NCBI GenBank assembly: GCA_958295885.1
Contig: OY282380.1
Coordinates: 1,116,001 to 1,180,000, forward strand
Reading direction: 5' to 3'
Origin: Arenicellales bacterium
GTDB lineage: Bacteria > Pseudomonadota > Gammaproteobacteria > Arenicellales > JAJDZL01
Length of the DNA: 64,000 bases
The stretch's first letter is position 1. Each line of letters begins with the position of its first letter. Below, one piece after another: positions 10,014 through 19,514 of the stretch. The notes below the pieces were generated by a model. It had not been told where the DNA came from, ran no database searches, and saw nothing but the letters and a program-made list of their open reading frames with translations. A program made the translations under genes and the position numbers.

Positions 10014-10751
10014 TCAATTGAGCGCAGATTCCAGAAACAGGGTTTCCAGGTCATTCATCAAGATGTCAGCATGCAAAAACGAAACGCTGTAGATATTGCG
10101 AACCTGTCGCTCTCGGTCGATTAGATATACCTTCAGAAAGTGCACGTAGTCCGCAGCTTGTCTGCCATGTTCGTCGTGTCCGTCATTAACGCGGACGGCA
10201 AACTGCCCATAGCCGTCCAGAATGGGCTGCAGTTCACTCTGACCGCGTGTTGTCAAGAACTTCCAATTGACGTTTTTTTTGACATAAGCACTTTGGTACT
10301 GTCCCGTAACTTCTGGCGTATCGAAATCTGGGTCGAACGATATTGACAGCAAGGCAACTTCGTTTGCCAACTCAGGGCGGCCGTTCAATCTAGACTGAAT
10401 TTTATACAGCACAGCGTTTGCAAGCGGGCAGCCATTCTCATCTGAACATCGCGTAAAAATAAAGCTGAGCAGAACTAACTTGTCCGCCATCAATTCGTGC
10501 AGACTGACAGTGGAATAGTCTGTTTTAAGCACGACGCCGTCAGCCGCTGGCATGATTGGTGGTAATTCATAGGTGCCCGGGGCTGGGGCTGTATATGACA
10601 ACTCACCCCAGCCCGGAGCTCTAAAATTAGATTTTGCGGTGTCCGCGAGGGTCGCACAGCTGTAACCCACTGCAAGCAACAAGACTACGGAAAATACAGC
10701 GACATGAGATTTAGTCGCCAAAATCTTCGATCTGTTTGATGCCGGAATCAA
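10014..10751 (-). CDS. SCO1/SenC-like copper chaperone of the methanethiol oxidase operon
   Basis: 245 residues with an N-terminal membrane segment or signal (about 17-35) and a thioredoxin-like SCO fold. The copper-binding cysteines are C102 and C108 in TRCSDENGCPL. The spacing is CX5C rather than the usual CX3C, the result of a short insertion. A conserved histidine follows near the C-terminus (VSFLHADIL). SCO proteins load copper, and MtoX is a copper enzyme, so copper delivery to MtoX is the likely job. It sits 31 bases after mtoX and six before the MauG-like gene. Confidence 0.85.
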   Translation of the reverse strand: MIPASNRSKILATKSHVAVFSVVLLLAVGYSCATLADTAKSNFRAPGWGELSYTAPAPGTYELPPIMPAADGVVLKTDYSTVSLHELMADKLVLLSFIFTRCSDENGCPLANAVLYKIQSRLNGRPELANEVALLSISFDPDFDTPEVTGQYQSAYVKKNVNWKFLTTRGQSELQPILDGYGQFAVRVNDGHDEHGRQAADYVHFLKVYLIDRERQVRNIYSVSFLHADILMNDLETLFLESALN

Positions 10752-10782
10752 GTCAGAACCTCACAAAATAAATTCCAAAAAA

Positions 10783-12141
10783 TTAGTTGACGGTCTTATT
10801 CTGGTTCATGGACAGCTGAGTCATGTTCGGATTCACCTTCCCATAAATCGAATAAGCACCGAAGCGCATGATATGGGCTCTACCCAGACCTTCCGCATAA
10901 AAGTCCACCGTCCATTCATGCGCAAGTTCATTGCCGTTCCAAGTATACAGCTTCAGGTATTGTTCGTCAGCGTCACCCGTCTTGTCCCAGTTCCCCAAAA
11001 GAGAACTCGTAAAGTACACTCGCTCACCGTCCCAAGATTGGGAAACCATATTGATCTGACTACCAATTTGTTTCTCATATACCTGCTTTGGCGCGAATGG
11101 ATCGGAGATATCGAAATAGCGAGCTTTTCCATCCAAAAATGTATCGACCCACAGTCCTTTGTCATCTGCTGTAATCGAAATATCGACAGGCAGCGGAATT
11201 TCAGCAGGAACACCAATATCAGCAACTGCCTTCGCATCCCACTCTCCAGATTCGGTTTCATAAATGATCCAAAGCTGCGAAGTCAGCGCGGCAGAGGTCA
11301 GACACCAGTTGTTTTCTGGGTCCCATGCGCAGCGAATCTCCAGCGGTGCACCTGGAACATCAAGCACTTTCAAGGGTTTCCTCGCATGCATGTCCCAAAC
11401 GACCATGGTATTGCCAAATCGCTTCATTGCCGCTTCGTCGCCCAGCATAGTGCCGAAGTCCATCATGTAATTGGACCAGCCAGTAAATGACGAAGTCAGC
11501 ATAATGTTCTTGTCAGCCTTGATTCGTAAGTCATATCCATATCCGTCTGCAAACTGGCCTGACTTACTGGCTCCAAGCAAATCACCGTCTGTTGGAATCC
11601 AATGAGTTGCTATGAAATCACCTGCATTGTTGTATTCCGCAAAACCCGTGCGGCCACCTTGGTCCGCATTGTTCGACAATGCCGTGATCATCATGCGTCC
11701 TGGCAGTGCATAAAATGTATGCGGCCCAACCAGGCCACCTGTTTTTTCCGTGAAGTCTGAGATAACCTTAACCAGGGCCGGCTTGCTTGGATCAGTATGG
11801 ATGTCAAATACAAAAATCTGACTGGTATCCAATCCCCCTGCCCATAGAAATCGTCGGTCATCCGTCAAACCGCCGTGATGCGCTTCATTGCGCCCGCCTA
11901 CCGAAAGGATATCCACAACCTTCCCATAGGATTCAGAACTTGGGTTTGCGTCAACGGTAACAAGTTTATCCTGTTCATCCCCAACGCCTTCGACTCCGAG
12001 CGTCCAAACATAAACGAAATCTTCCTGTCCCTCAATTTTTGCAATGTAAGGTGACATGCAGGTTTCATCTGCCTGTATCGCAGTCAGTGATGACAGTGCG
12101 AAAAAGAAAACTATAGTTGCCATAGCAAAGACTTTTTTCAT
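10783..12141 (-). CDS. mtoX: Methanethiol oxidase (selenium-binding protein 56 family)
   Basis: The 452-residue product is a member of the SBP56 family, whose bacterial form is a copper-dependent periplasmic methanethiol oxidase giving formaldehyde, hydrogen sulfide and hydrogen peroxide. A signal peptide covers about residues 1-24 (MKKVFAMATIVFFFALSS...). Family marks include EAHHGGLTDDRRFLWAGGLD, VGPHTFYALPGRMMITALSN and a late stretch of beta-propeller repeats. A GGAGGAAA ribosome-binding site precedes the ATG. It heads an operon with SCO and MauG-like genes, the order reported for mtoX in methylotrophs, which strengthens the call. Confidence 0.93.
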   Translation of the reverse strand: MKKVFAMATIVFFFALSSLTAIQADETCMSPYIAKIEGQEDFVYVWTLGVEGVGDEQDKLVTVDANPSSESYGKVVDILSVGGRNEAHHGGLTDDRRFLWAGGLDTSQIFVFDIHTDPSKPALVKVISDFTEKTGGLVGPHTFYALPGRMMITALSNNADQGGRTGFAEYNNAGDFIATHWIPTDGDLLGASKSGQFADGYGYDLRIKADKNIMLTSSFTGWSNYMMDFGTMLGDEAAMKRFGNTMVVWDMHARKPLKVLDVPGAPLEIRCAWDPENNWCLTSAALTSQLWIIYETESGEWDAKAVADIGVPAEIPLPVDISITADDKGLWVDTFLDGKARYFDISDPFAPKQVYEKQIGSQINMVSQSWDGERVYFTSSLLGNWDKTGDADEQYLKLYTWNGNELAHEWTVDFYAEGLGRAHIMRFGAYSIYGKVNPNMTQLSMNQNKTVN

Positions 12142-12548
12142 TTAAATTTCCTCCGTTGAAAATACAATGAATAATTAAAAAAAAATTCAGCTCGAAATCA
12201 AACGTGCAATGACCAATTCCAACTGCTGAATTTTTCTGATGTTAACCACCGAATATACCAATAAACCGGCCAGTGACAATGGAAATTTTTAGGTCGTAGA
12301 TAAATTTCATTACATAAAACTTTTATTTTGAGAGTGTTATATTTGAATTAGCCTCAGGCAATTTATCCTAACGATGTGGAGCTGGAATGGGTTTATAGGC
12401 GCAAATTCTCAATAAAATTGCGAAATTCGGAAAAAAGCCGCACCTCTACATGTCTAATGGAACATTGAATAAGAATTTTCTGTCGAAATGCTAAATGTGA
12501 AGTGATCATCACTGAAAACTTAAGCAAGTAAATATTTGGAGATTAAAT
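12142..12548. other. Divergent promoter region between mtoX and the aminotransferase gene
   Basis: About 405 AT-rich bases hold the start regions of two divergent transcription units. I cannot assign a specific operator; no strong palindrome stands out. Confidence 0.45.
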
Positions 12549-13895
12549 ATGGCAATTTCTAGTTCACAAATGCTGGCTTTAGACCAGAATCACCTCATTC
12601 ATCCCCTGCACGTTACAGGCGGACATTCCAACGCGCGGATCTGGTCAGAAGGACATGGCGCCATTCTAATCGATACGGATGGAAAAGAGTACATTGACGG
12701 ACTGGCCGGTTTGTGGAATAACACAGCAGGACATAGTGCACAGGAACTGATTGATGCAGCTGCTCGACAATACGCGAAATTACCGTACGCATCAGGGTAT
12801 GTCGGCAGTTCGAATGAAGCAGCCATCAACTTAGGACAGAAACTCGCCAGCATCTGCTACCCCCAGATCAATCGATTCTACTTGACCTCCGGCGGTGGTG
12901 AAGCGACCGATTCCTCCATCAAGATGTCCAGGTATTACTGGAAACTGAAGGGTAAGCCCAACAAGACGAAGGTCATTTCCCGAATGCTCGGCTATCACGG
13001 CGTTACTTTTGCCGCAATGTGCGCAACTGGAATTCCTGCCTATTGGCCGATGTTCGAACCCAGAATTCCTGGATTCTCGTTCATCAATTCGCCGTACCCT
13101 TACCGTTATGAAAATACTGACCCAAGTGTCAGTCAGGGGGTTGCAGCAGCCAATGAGCTGGAACAAAGGATTCTGGAGGAAGGAGCTGATACCGTGGCGA
13201 TGTTCATCGCCGAACCTGTACAGGGTTCAGGAGGAGTCATTCCGCCGCAGGATGATTACTTCCCGCGAATACGGGAAATTTGCGACAAATATGAAGTACT
13301 GCTGGTTGCCGATGAAGTAATCACGGGATTTGGTCGAACGGGAAAACTGTTTGGCCTCGAACATTGGGATGTGCAGCCTGATATCGTTCAGTTTGCGAAG
13401 GCGGTCACCTCCGGATACTTTCCGTTTGGCGGCATCGGCGTCAGTGATGAGATTGCAGACGCAATGGATGGCAGCAGTCAGCCCTTCATGCACGCTTATA
13501 CCTATAGCGGACATCCAATCGGAAGTGCGATTGCATGTGCAATGCTTGATCTTGTTCAGCGGGAAGATTTTCCAGCAATGGCTGAAGAAAAAGGCGAACG
13601 ACTGATGAACAACCTCAGCAGCGCGCTTGGCGATCATCCACATGTCGGAGATGTCCGCGGACTTGGCTTAATGTGCGGGGTTGAATATGTGAAAGACAAA
13701 GCAACCAAAGAACCCTTCGATGCCGGTGACAAAATCGGTGACAGGATAATAAGCGCAGCCATTGAACGAGGACTGTTCACTCGAGTTCGAGGTGATGTTC
13801 TCTGTCTGGCACCTCCAATCGTTATTGAAAATTCAGAAATTGATAGATTGTCGGCAATCTTAAGGGCAGCAACGATTGATGTTCTAGGAACCTAA
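12549..13895 (+). CDS. Class-III pyridoxal-phosphate omega-aminotransferase
   Basis: 448 residues of the class-III (ornithine/beta-alanine) aminotransferase fold. The PLP lysine is K284 in FAKAVTSGYFPFGG, the PLP-binding aspartate lies in VLLVADEVITGFGRTG, and the substrate-end histidine-containing stretch HAYTYSGHPIGSAIA follows. The overall pattern (WNNTAGH near the start, SGGGEATDSSIKMSRYYW) resembles putrescine-, beta-alanine- or taurine-pyruvate aminotransferases. The substrate cannot be fixed. GGAG precedes the ATG. It is divergent from mtoX and may share its regulation. Confidence 0.9.
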   Translation: MAISSSQMLALDQNHLIHPLHVTGGHSNARIWSEGHGAILIDTDGKEYIDGLAGLWNNTAGHSAQELIDAAARQYAKLPYASGYVGSSNEAAINLGQKLASICYPQINRFYLTSGGGEATDSSIKMSRYYWKLKGKPNKTKVISRMLGYHGVTFAAMCATGIPAYWPMFEPRIPGFSFINSPYPYRYENTDPSVSQGVAAANELEQRILEEGADTVAMFIAEPVQGSGGVIPPQDDYFPRIREICDKYEVLLVADEVITGFGRTGKLFGLEHWDVQPDIVQFAKAVTSGYFPFGGIGVSDEIADAMDGSSQPFMHAYTYSGHPIGSAIACAMLDLVQREDFPAMAEEKGERLMNNLSSALGDHPHVGDVRGLGLMCGVEYVKDKATKEPFDAGDKIGDRIISAAIERGLFTRVRGDVLCLAPPIVIENSEIDRLSAILRAATIDVLGT

Positions 13896-13987
13896 CGACA
13901 GCCTGGCAATCAATCGAAGTTCGATTTTGAGCGAAGCGCGGAATTCTTGGTCGAGAATCGATCTATCCTGTAACGGGAAATAAAAAG

Positions 13988-14515
13988 ATGGATTTGAAGA
14001 GTTATATTCGAACTATTCCCGACTATCCTACTCAAGGAGTTCAATTCCGAGACATTACTACAATTCTGGAAGATTCAAACGCATTTCGATACTGCGTCGA
14101 CCGACTTTACCAAAGGTACCAAAATACCGCTTTTGACGCGTTGGCAGTGATCGAATCCCGCGGGTTTGTATTCGGGTCAGCTTTAGCGTATTTGTTGCAT
14201 GTTCCACTGCTCGTAATTCGCAAGAAGGGAAAATTGCCGGGCAAGACGATCAGTGCGAACTACAAACTCGAATACGGCACAAGCAGTCTGGAAGTTCATG
14301 TCGACGCGCTGGAGGATTCAGATCGGGTAATCCTGATCGATGATTTGATTGCAACGGGCGGCACTGTCTGTGCCGCCGCCGAACTCATCAGAAAACTTGG
14401 CGGCGACCCCGTTGAGTGTGCTGTTGTCATTGAACTTGTAGACCTGAACGGCAGAGAAAACATAGCACCGCTTCCTCTTTTCAGCTTGGTTACGTTTCAT
14501 GAAGATGAGACGTAA
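13988..14515 (+). CDS. apt: Adenine phosphoribosyltransferase
   Basis: Salvages adenine to AMP with phosphoribosyl diphosphate. The 175-residue protein shows the N-terminal YIRTIPDYPTQGVQFRDITT signature and the PRPP-binding motif VILIDDLIATGGT near residue 115-127. Length is normal. It also recycles adenine arising from the methyl cycle, though it is not linked to metK-ahcY here. Confidence 0.95.
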   Translation: MDLKSYIRTIPDYPTQGVQFRDITTILEDSNAFRYCVDRLYQRYQNTAFDALAVIESRGFVFGSALAYLLHVPLLVIRKKGKLPGKTISANYKLEYGTSSLEVHVDALEDSDRVILIDDLIATGGTVCAAAELIRKLGGDPVECAVVIELVDLNGRENIAPLPLFSLVTFHEDET

Positions 14516-14768
14516 CGCTCACACAGACAAGATTTAGGCAGCCAAGACAGAATGATTCACTAATTCGTCGCAGGCCACAGTTTAGATGCGTTCTCTCTCC
14601 TAGCCATGAGTTCCAATCTCAGTCTTCACCATAAGGTTTGAAATGTGCTTCAAATTGAAACTCCATTGATTGAACTCAAACTGATCATATGTAGGAAATA
14701 GAACATATTCAAAGACTAACAATTGACTTTGATTTTTCCAACACCGAACTAGAATTTCGAAATGGAGA

Positions 14769-15188
14769 TCATGTCGAATCCCACGGGCTGACTACTTTGA
14801 GGTCCAAATTGTTAAAATCCCGTAGATTTCGCGTTGCAATGGCAAGACCATTGGTTTTGGCAGTCCCCGCAATAAGAGCATCTCCAAGGTCTAAAGTAAG
14901 ACCCAAACTGCGCATCTGTACTCGAAATTTGGCGGCTTGGTCAGCTTCCAAATAACCCACAGGCAGTATCCTGTCACCATATTCCGACACAAATGTCGAT
15001 AATGTCGCGCCAATTCTATCGCGGCGCCTACCTGGTGGGAGCAGACCAATTCCGAAGTTCAACTCATGTAGAACTATTGTGGACACCCACAGCTCATCAT
15101 GCTCAACAAAGAACTCTACTACCCGCGCGTCAGGCACATCCCTCGTCAACTCCGATATTACGTTAGTGTCTACAAGAAAGCCGTTCAT
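14769..15188 (-). CDS. PIN-domain toxin (VapC-like)
   Basis: 139 residues with a PIN fold. Acidic residues expected in the Mg-dependent RNase site are visible: D7 in FLVDTNVISEL, E43-region HELNFGI, D99-region LDLGDALIAGTA and the late ATRNLRDF motif. It overlaps the antitoxin stop by four bases, the common layout of such operons. VapC toxins cut tRNA or rRNA. It looks intact. Confidence 0.9.
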   Translation of the reverse strand: MNGFLVDTNVISELTRDVPDARVVEFFVEHDELWVSTIVLHELNFGIGLLPPGRRRDRIGATLSTFVSEYGDRILPVGYLEADQAAKFRVQMRSLGLTLDLGDALIAGTAKTNGLAIATRNLRDFNNLDLKVVSPWDST

Positions 15189-15469
15189 TCAGTCTCTCTG
15201 GCCGTGAATGGAATCGTTCGCTCAGATTTTCTGTCAGTACGGACATCTAGATCAACCCCTCGAGGAATATTGTCGACCAACCATTGCCCCATAGGTTTGC
15301 TGGTTTGAACCATCGCGTACCAATCACTCTCTGGTACAACAACAAAAGTTCGTCTCAAACCAATATGCTGTGGACCTTCTTGTTCAGCGAGGCGTAATAT
15401 TTCGGACAGACGAGCCTTGGCTTGAGGAATTGTCCAGATACGGCGAGGACTGGAATCTGGGGCACTCAT
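15185..15469 (-). CDS. Phd/YefM-type antitoxin partner of the PIN toxin
   Basis: About 94 residues with the Phd/YefM N-terminal DNA-binding pattern RRIWTIPQAKARLSEILRLAEQEGPQHIGL and a C-terminal toxin-binding tail. It neutralises and represses with the PIN toxin. I choose the ATG at 15469, preceded by GGAG. The earlier ATG at 15502 would place a perfect operator-like palindrome (15495-15511) across the start codon. Confidence 0.85.
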   Translation of the reverse strand: MSAPDSSPRRIWTIPQAKARLSEILRLAEQEGPQHIGLRRTFVVVPESDWYAMVQTSKPMGQWLVDNIPRGVDLDVRTDRKSERTIPFTARETE

Positions 15470-15494
15470 AACATTTACTCCAATTGATTGTTTG

Positions 15495-15511
15495 TAGTCC
15501 ATTATGGACTA
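15495..15511. promoter_or_regulatory. Palindromic operator candidate of the Phd/VapC operon
   Basis: TAGTCCATTATGGACTA is a perfect inverted repeat with two 8-base arms and a one-base centre. It lies 26-42 bases before the chosen antitoxin start. Phd-type antitoxins bind such palindromes to repress their own operon. The function is inferred from position and symmetry. Confidence 0.6.
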
Positions 15512-15547
15512 TATTTTGGAAAATTCAAGTTGAAGAAACGCTGAGTT

Positions 15548-16310
15548 TAAGGAATTGATTGAGGAGAAGCTGCGAGCCGGCGTGCCTTGGATCAGGAGGG
15601 CTAGGTGTACATTTGGGTTGATGGTATTTTCAGTGGTCTTTGCAGTGAGGACGTGAAGTTGTGCTCGCTGGTGATCATTGGCGTCAACGAACATCGTCAG
15701 AAGAAATTTCTGGCGATTGAGGACGGGGTTCAGGAATCGACCCTGAATCTAAAGCAAAGAGGGATAAATACACCGAAAGTGGCGATAGGCGATGGTGCCA
15801 TGGAGTTTTGGTCGGCACTCGATGACGTGTATCCGCAGACTCGTCAATAGTGCTGCTAGGCGCACAAAACTGCGAATGTTCTCAATAAGTTGCCGAAGTT
15901 GGCGCAGGCCAAGGCCAAGATCGCGTTGCAGCAGATCTGGATGGCGGAAACTCGAGCTCAAACGCATCAGAGTTTCGATCAGTTTGTCGGGGTCTATGAG
16001 GGCAAATACGCCAAAGCCAGCCAGTGTCTGCTGCAGGATAAAGACGAGTTGTTGGCGTTTTTTTGACTTTCCAGCGTACCACTGGCAGAGTTTGCGCACC
16101 ACCAGCCCGATTGAATCAACCTTCGCGACGATTTGTCATCGCACCAAACGTTTGAAGGGCTGCTTAAATCGCACCGGCATGCTGTACATGATGTTCAAGC
16201 TGGGGCAGTGTGCGCAGCAAAGGTGGAATCGACTGCGCAGCTTTCGACAGCTTGGAAAAGTCATTGCTGGAATACAATTTAAAGATGGAATTGAAATTAC
16301 CGAGTGACGC
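15548..16310 (+). pseudogene. IS256 (Mutator) family transposase remnant, frameshifted
   Basis: Conceptual translation across frames gives the C-terminal two thirds of an IS256 transposase: VYIWVDGIFS, then LVIIGVNEHRQKKFLAIEDG, GDGAMEFWSALDDVYPQTRQ, then after a stop at about 15848 CWAHKTANVLNKLPKLAQAKAK, and in a further frame TTSPIESTFATICHRTKRLKGC and RWNRLRSF. The DDE aspartates in VDG and GDGA are still present but the frame is broken at least twice, and the N-terminus is missing. It lies against the Phd/VapC operon promoter. Confidence 0.9.
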
Positions 16311-16476
16311 CAGGCAGCCGCGTGAAATCAAATTCTCCTCTGCGCACTACTTTCCCCAATGACTCCCTACAAAACAGCGAGTACTGGATTTTTCAAGGTT
16401 AAAAACTCGATCTTCCATTGGATAGAAAGCAAAGACCAAGCCGAAAAGCTTTGAAATGGCATTACAAAGAATTTTT

Positions 16477-16818
16477 TCATGGTTCCTCCTGTACCACCGT
16501 GACAGCTTGAACACCCCCAATAAAGGTTGAGACTTCAGCGAACAGTCTCAGCAGATCAGCACATTCCGGGGGATTCAACGATTCCACTATCAATCTCTGA
16601 ACTTGGTCGTAGATACGTTCCTGTAGTAACAAATCCCACTCATCAGAAATCTCAGGAGTTCTTTGAAGAGCTGGTGAGTCCTCAATTTGTTCAATGATCA
16701 ATCTGTTTCTGACATCTTCAATTACTTCCCGATACAATTTTTCTCTTTTGTCGGATGGGATATTTTGCTCGATAAATTCTGGAGTACGTTTCCACTGATG
16801 ATAAATGAAGTTGTCCAA
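16477..16818 (-). CDS. Hypothetical protein of unknown family
   Basis: A frame of 113 codons encoding a mostly helical acidic protein (for example EKLYREVIEDVRNRLIIEQIED and DLLRLFAEVSTFIGGVQAV). The only usable start is TTG at 16818, without a good ribosome-binding site, and an in-frame stop lies 12 codons upstream. It may be a truncated gene. I do not recognise it. Confidence 0.35.
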   Translation of the reverse strand: MDNFIYHQWKRTPEFIEQNIPSDKREKLYREVIEDVRNRLIIEQIEDSPALQRTPEISDEWDLLLQERIYDQVQRLIVESLNPPECADLLRLFAEVSTFIGGVQAVTVVQEEP

Positions 16819-17546
16819 ATCAATTTTTTCTGTTTTGTTAGATAGGGAACTCTATCAGTGTGCTCATCGCAGATAATTTTTCTGAAGACATTGTTTGCTT
16901 TACCTTCAACATCTGAAAATTTGGACTCTGCAGAATTGTCTATACTCCCTTCCTAATCATACTGAGAATGAAAATGTGTTCTTACAAATTAATTTTTAGG
17001 ACTTATGCGTTTGATTCCGCACACCCAATGATCTCTGCTGGAAAAATATAACTTTCCAGATCTATCTAGATTTTCATAGTTCGAGGTTTGGGCATAATCA
17101 ACGCTAAATCTACCTGAAAGCACTATTGGTACTACATGATGACGTTTAGAATCATCCAAATTGAGATTCAATTGAGTCCTGTGTATTCTCTGTAACTCGT
17201 TGATATGCTATTGAATAATTGAGAGTGAAAAAATTTTTTATCTCAGTTATTGACATTTTTACTCTGAAATTTTCCGTTTGGACATAATTTTTGGAAAATT
17301 CTACCCAAAAATTCCTAAAGTCCGGTCACAGCCTCCGTGAAAGTCTTTTATTGAACGGCCTGTTCTTGCCAGATTGATGCTAAACTCGGCAGCTTTTGGC
17401 ATATGAGTCATTGATAAAAAACCATTTTCAATTGGTTTAATGCGCTCGGATAACTTCGGTTTCCGCATTCAGTGAAGATCGAAATCAGTGCCCAGCAAAT
17501 CTCGAATTTCGTGTTCACTAAAACAAATGCACGCAAGCAGATTGCG
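16819..17546. other. Stretch without a supportable gene
   Basis: About 730 AT-rich bases. A 60-codon minus frame at 16989-17171 has only a TTG start and no family features. Sequence composition and broken frames suggest decayed DNA between the IS256 remnant and the NYN gene. Confidence 0.4.
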
Positions 17547-18191
17547 CTACAAATTTGCGAGCGATTTATCAATCCAAATATCAGCGTGTGTGTAAAGGTC
17601 AGGATAAATGCTCTGTCCAAGTGTGTACAGAAAAACTTGCTTGCCCTCACGGCGAGCAAATTTCAGTGCCGCAACAAAGTCGGAATCGCTGGTTACCAGC
17701 ACGATGATTTCCACATGATGTTTCAAAGTTAACACTGCAATATCCAATCCGATGCGAAGATCCACGCCTTTTTGCTGAATATTGGGAATAAGATCGTCTG
17801 ACTGTATGGTCAAGGAAGTTTGACTACCGCCCGGCTTCAATTTGTTTGGTTTGACCAGCCAGCCACGAAAAATTACTTCACCAAGTCGTACAGCAAAAAA
17901 CGGCTCTTTCATCAAATCTTTCAACAACTGTTTATTCGCATGGTGCACAGCAGTGGTTGAAAAATCATACTGTGACCAGCTGCCAGAACCACCGGTTAAC
18001 GGTATGGGCTTTTTACCTGCCATAGGTTCTGCATCGTAGTAGTAAATTCGGTGCAATTTGTAATCTTCGAGTTCTTTTCTTTTTGCAATGGTTTTGGTGA
18101 ACTCTACAACTTGCTTGGCAGTCATCGGTTTTTTTGAAGAACCAAGTTTTCGTTTGAGAAATCCAGCATCAAGCAGAATAGCGAATCTCAT
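17547..18191 (-). CDS. NYN domain protein (LabA/DUF88-like putative RNase)
   Basis: 214 residues with a PIN-related NYN domain. Acidic site residues are seen in FAILLDAGFLKRKL at the start, in LDIAVLTLKHHVEIIVLVTSDSDFVAALKFARREGKQV in the middle and in LYTHADIWIDKSL at the end. NYN proteins are predicted metal-dependent RNases. The start at 18191 is chosen because the domain begins there and AAGGAA precedes it; the frame runs 30 codons further upstream. The gene lies 165 bases downstream of the 3' end of the group II intron nest on the same strand. Confidence 0.85.
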   Translation of the reverse strand: MRFAILLDAGFLKRKLGSSKKPMTAKQVVEFTKTIAKRKELEDYKLHRIYYYDAEPMAGKKPIPLTGGSGSWSQYDFSTTAVHHANKQLLKDLMKEPFFAVRLGEVIFRGWLVKPNKLKPGGSQTSLTIQSDDLIPNIQQKGVDLRIGLDIAVLTLKHHVEIIVLVTSDSDFVAALKFARREGKQVFLYTLGQSIYPDLYTHADIWIDKSLANL

Positions 18192-18396
18192 TGCAATTAA
18201 TTCCTTATCGATACGTCGGGCGGGGAGAAAAAGTGGCGGGTATTGTGCGCGGAGTACGAGCCCTCTTGGATTGTAGCGCACCTCCCGCCGGTTTTTTATC
18301 TATGAATATTCTATTAAATAATCGTATTGCAATGCAACCAATATTGTCCCAGCAATGCCGAGTAGGTGGGGATGTTACCATGCCCCACCCCTCACA

Positions 18397-18429
18397 GACC
18401 CCAGCGTGCGCGATTGACGCACTGGGTTC
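18397..18429 (-). other. Domain V-like hairpin of the outer group II intron
   Basis: Read on the minus strand this 33-base segment forms a stem of GAACCCAGTGCG with CGCACGCTGGGGTC around a short loop, the shape and length of group II domain V. The expected AGC triad at the base reads AAC, a change likely to weaken or abolish splicing. A second hairpin of GGGGTGGGG with CCCCACC follows at 18361-18392 as domain VI. Confidence 0.65.
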
Positions 18430-18740
18430 CTCATGCAACAGTTCCGCTCAACGGACATAAATCTGCCTGCTCGGCTATTCATTGTTGTTTCGTCAACGTG
18501 TTTGTGAATCTCTGTATACTCTCCATCGTATCCCACCAATGCTCTGTTAACACAACACCCCGCTTTCCTCGGACGGGTCCCGATGGACGTGGTTCCTCGC
18601 CGTCATCAGTACTATCAGGGCGCTGCGACTGCCTGCACCTCATCCCTTCGGCTTATTGCTTCACCTTCCGGTACCACCTTTTAGTCTGCCCGCTACGTGT
18701 GGTCGCGGTAGGAAACGCGTTACCGCGTTCCCCCCGCACA

Positions 18741-18772
18741 GATCCGTGCGTGCACGTTAATGCACACGGCTC
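18741..18772 (-). other. Domain V of inner intron copy 1
   Basis: On the minus strand GAGCCGTGTGCATTAACG followed by TGCACGCACGGATC makes a 32-base hairpin with the catalytic AGC triad at its base, matching group II domain V. It is identical in both inner copies. A domain VI hairpin (GGGGGAACGCG with CGCGTTTCC) follows. Confidence 0.82.
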
Positions 18773-19012
18773 CTACCTCAGGTGTTTGACGGTAAACCGT
18801 TGATCCGTCCATGGGATCACAGCCTTCCGTATCCGCTCAGCCGCCTGTGACACGCTTTCCCGTCGCTGTGTACGGCACGTGCTTAGGCTTCGCAGATTCC
18901 CTTTGGTTGCACCCCTTCCCTCGTTCGACTCCGCAAGAACCTGCGTCCTTTTGTTCGCCGCATTCAACAGTACTATGGGCGCATCCGACTGCTTTGCCCT
19001 ACTCATCTTCAA
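18773..19012 (-). pseudogene. N-terminal remnant of a group II intron maturase
   Basis: A 79-codon frame whose middle, RSLSTCRTQRRESVSQAAERIRKAV, then QRFTVKHLR, matches the N-terminal leader of intron-encoded reverse transcriptases that precedes the RT domain. The frame stops right at the base of domain V, so the RT, X and DNA-binding regions have been deleted. The equivalent frame in copy 2 is shifted by a 14-base deletion. Confidence 0.65.
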
Positions 19013-19514
19013 TTACGGAATATCTCCTTAGTTTCAGCGACCTTGTCAATCACTTGCAAGGTCGGGCAAAGCCCTCCCAGGTCCCGATACAGGGCGTGCG
19101 TACATCCCTCAATTCCTCCGACACCGCAGAGCTCGTCTGCACCTTACCAAATCGGTGCAACCGATGTTGTCTTCGACCGAACGGACAGTCTCGACACTCT
19201 GAACGACTCGTTTTTCGATGCTCAATCATTGCGGCTATACGTACCGCTACCGACACTTCACTGATACCCTCACGAATATCAGCGCACGGCTCGCGGCGAT
19301 AGCATGTGGTTAGCATTTACCATCCATCGGACTTTCACCGATTACCCTAATACCAGTTAGCCTGGCGTACCCGCTCTGAACGCTCCCAGCAAGGTGCAGA
19401 CCCCTCGCTGAACCGGGGAATTATTACCACCCAGCACCCCTTCGCAGGTTCTTGTCTCAGATGGAAAATACAGGCTCTCCTAGGTTTCCTGGCAGTCCAT
19501 CCCGCAATTTTGCG

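Larger units (their letters stand above)
18702..19370 (-). mobile_element. Inner group II intron, copy 1 (maturase-deleted)
   Basis: A 669-base element on the minus strand, opening GTACGCCAGGCTAACTGG and ending ...CCTACCGCGAC. It contains GGTGAAAGTCCGATGG and GCTAACCACATGC in domain I, then only the first 79 codons of a maturase-like frame, then domain V and domain VI. It inserts into the outer intron after GTTCAGAGCGG. A near-identical copy lies at 19515-20165. An intact bacterial intron of this kind would be about 2-2.5 kb. Confidence 0.78.

Noticed and set aside
16989..17171. 60-codon minus-strand frame
   Set aside because: Only a TTG start, no ribosome-binding site and no recognisable family.
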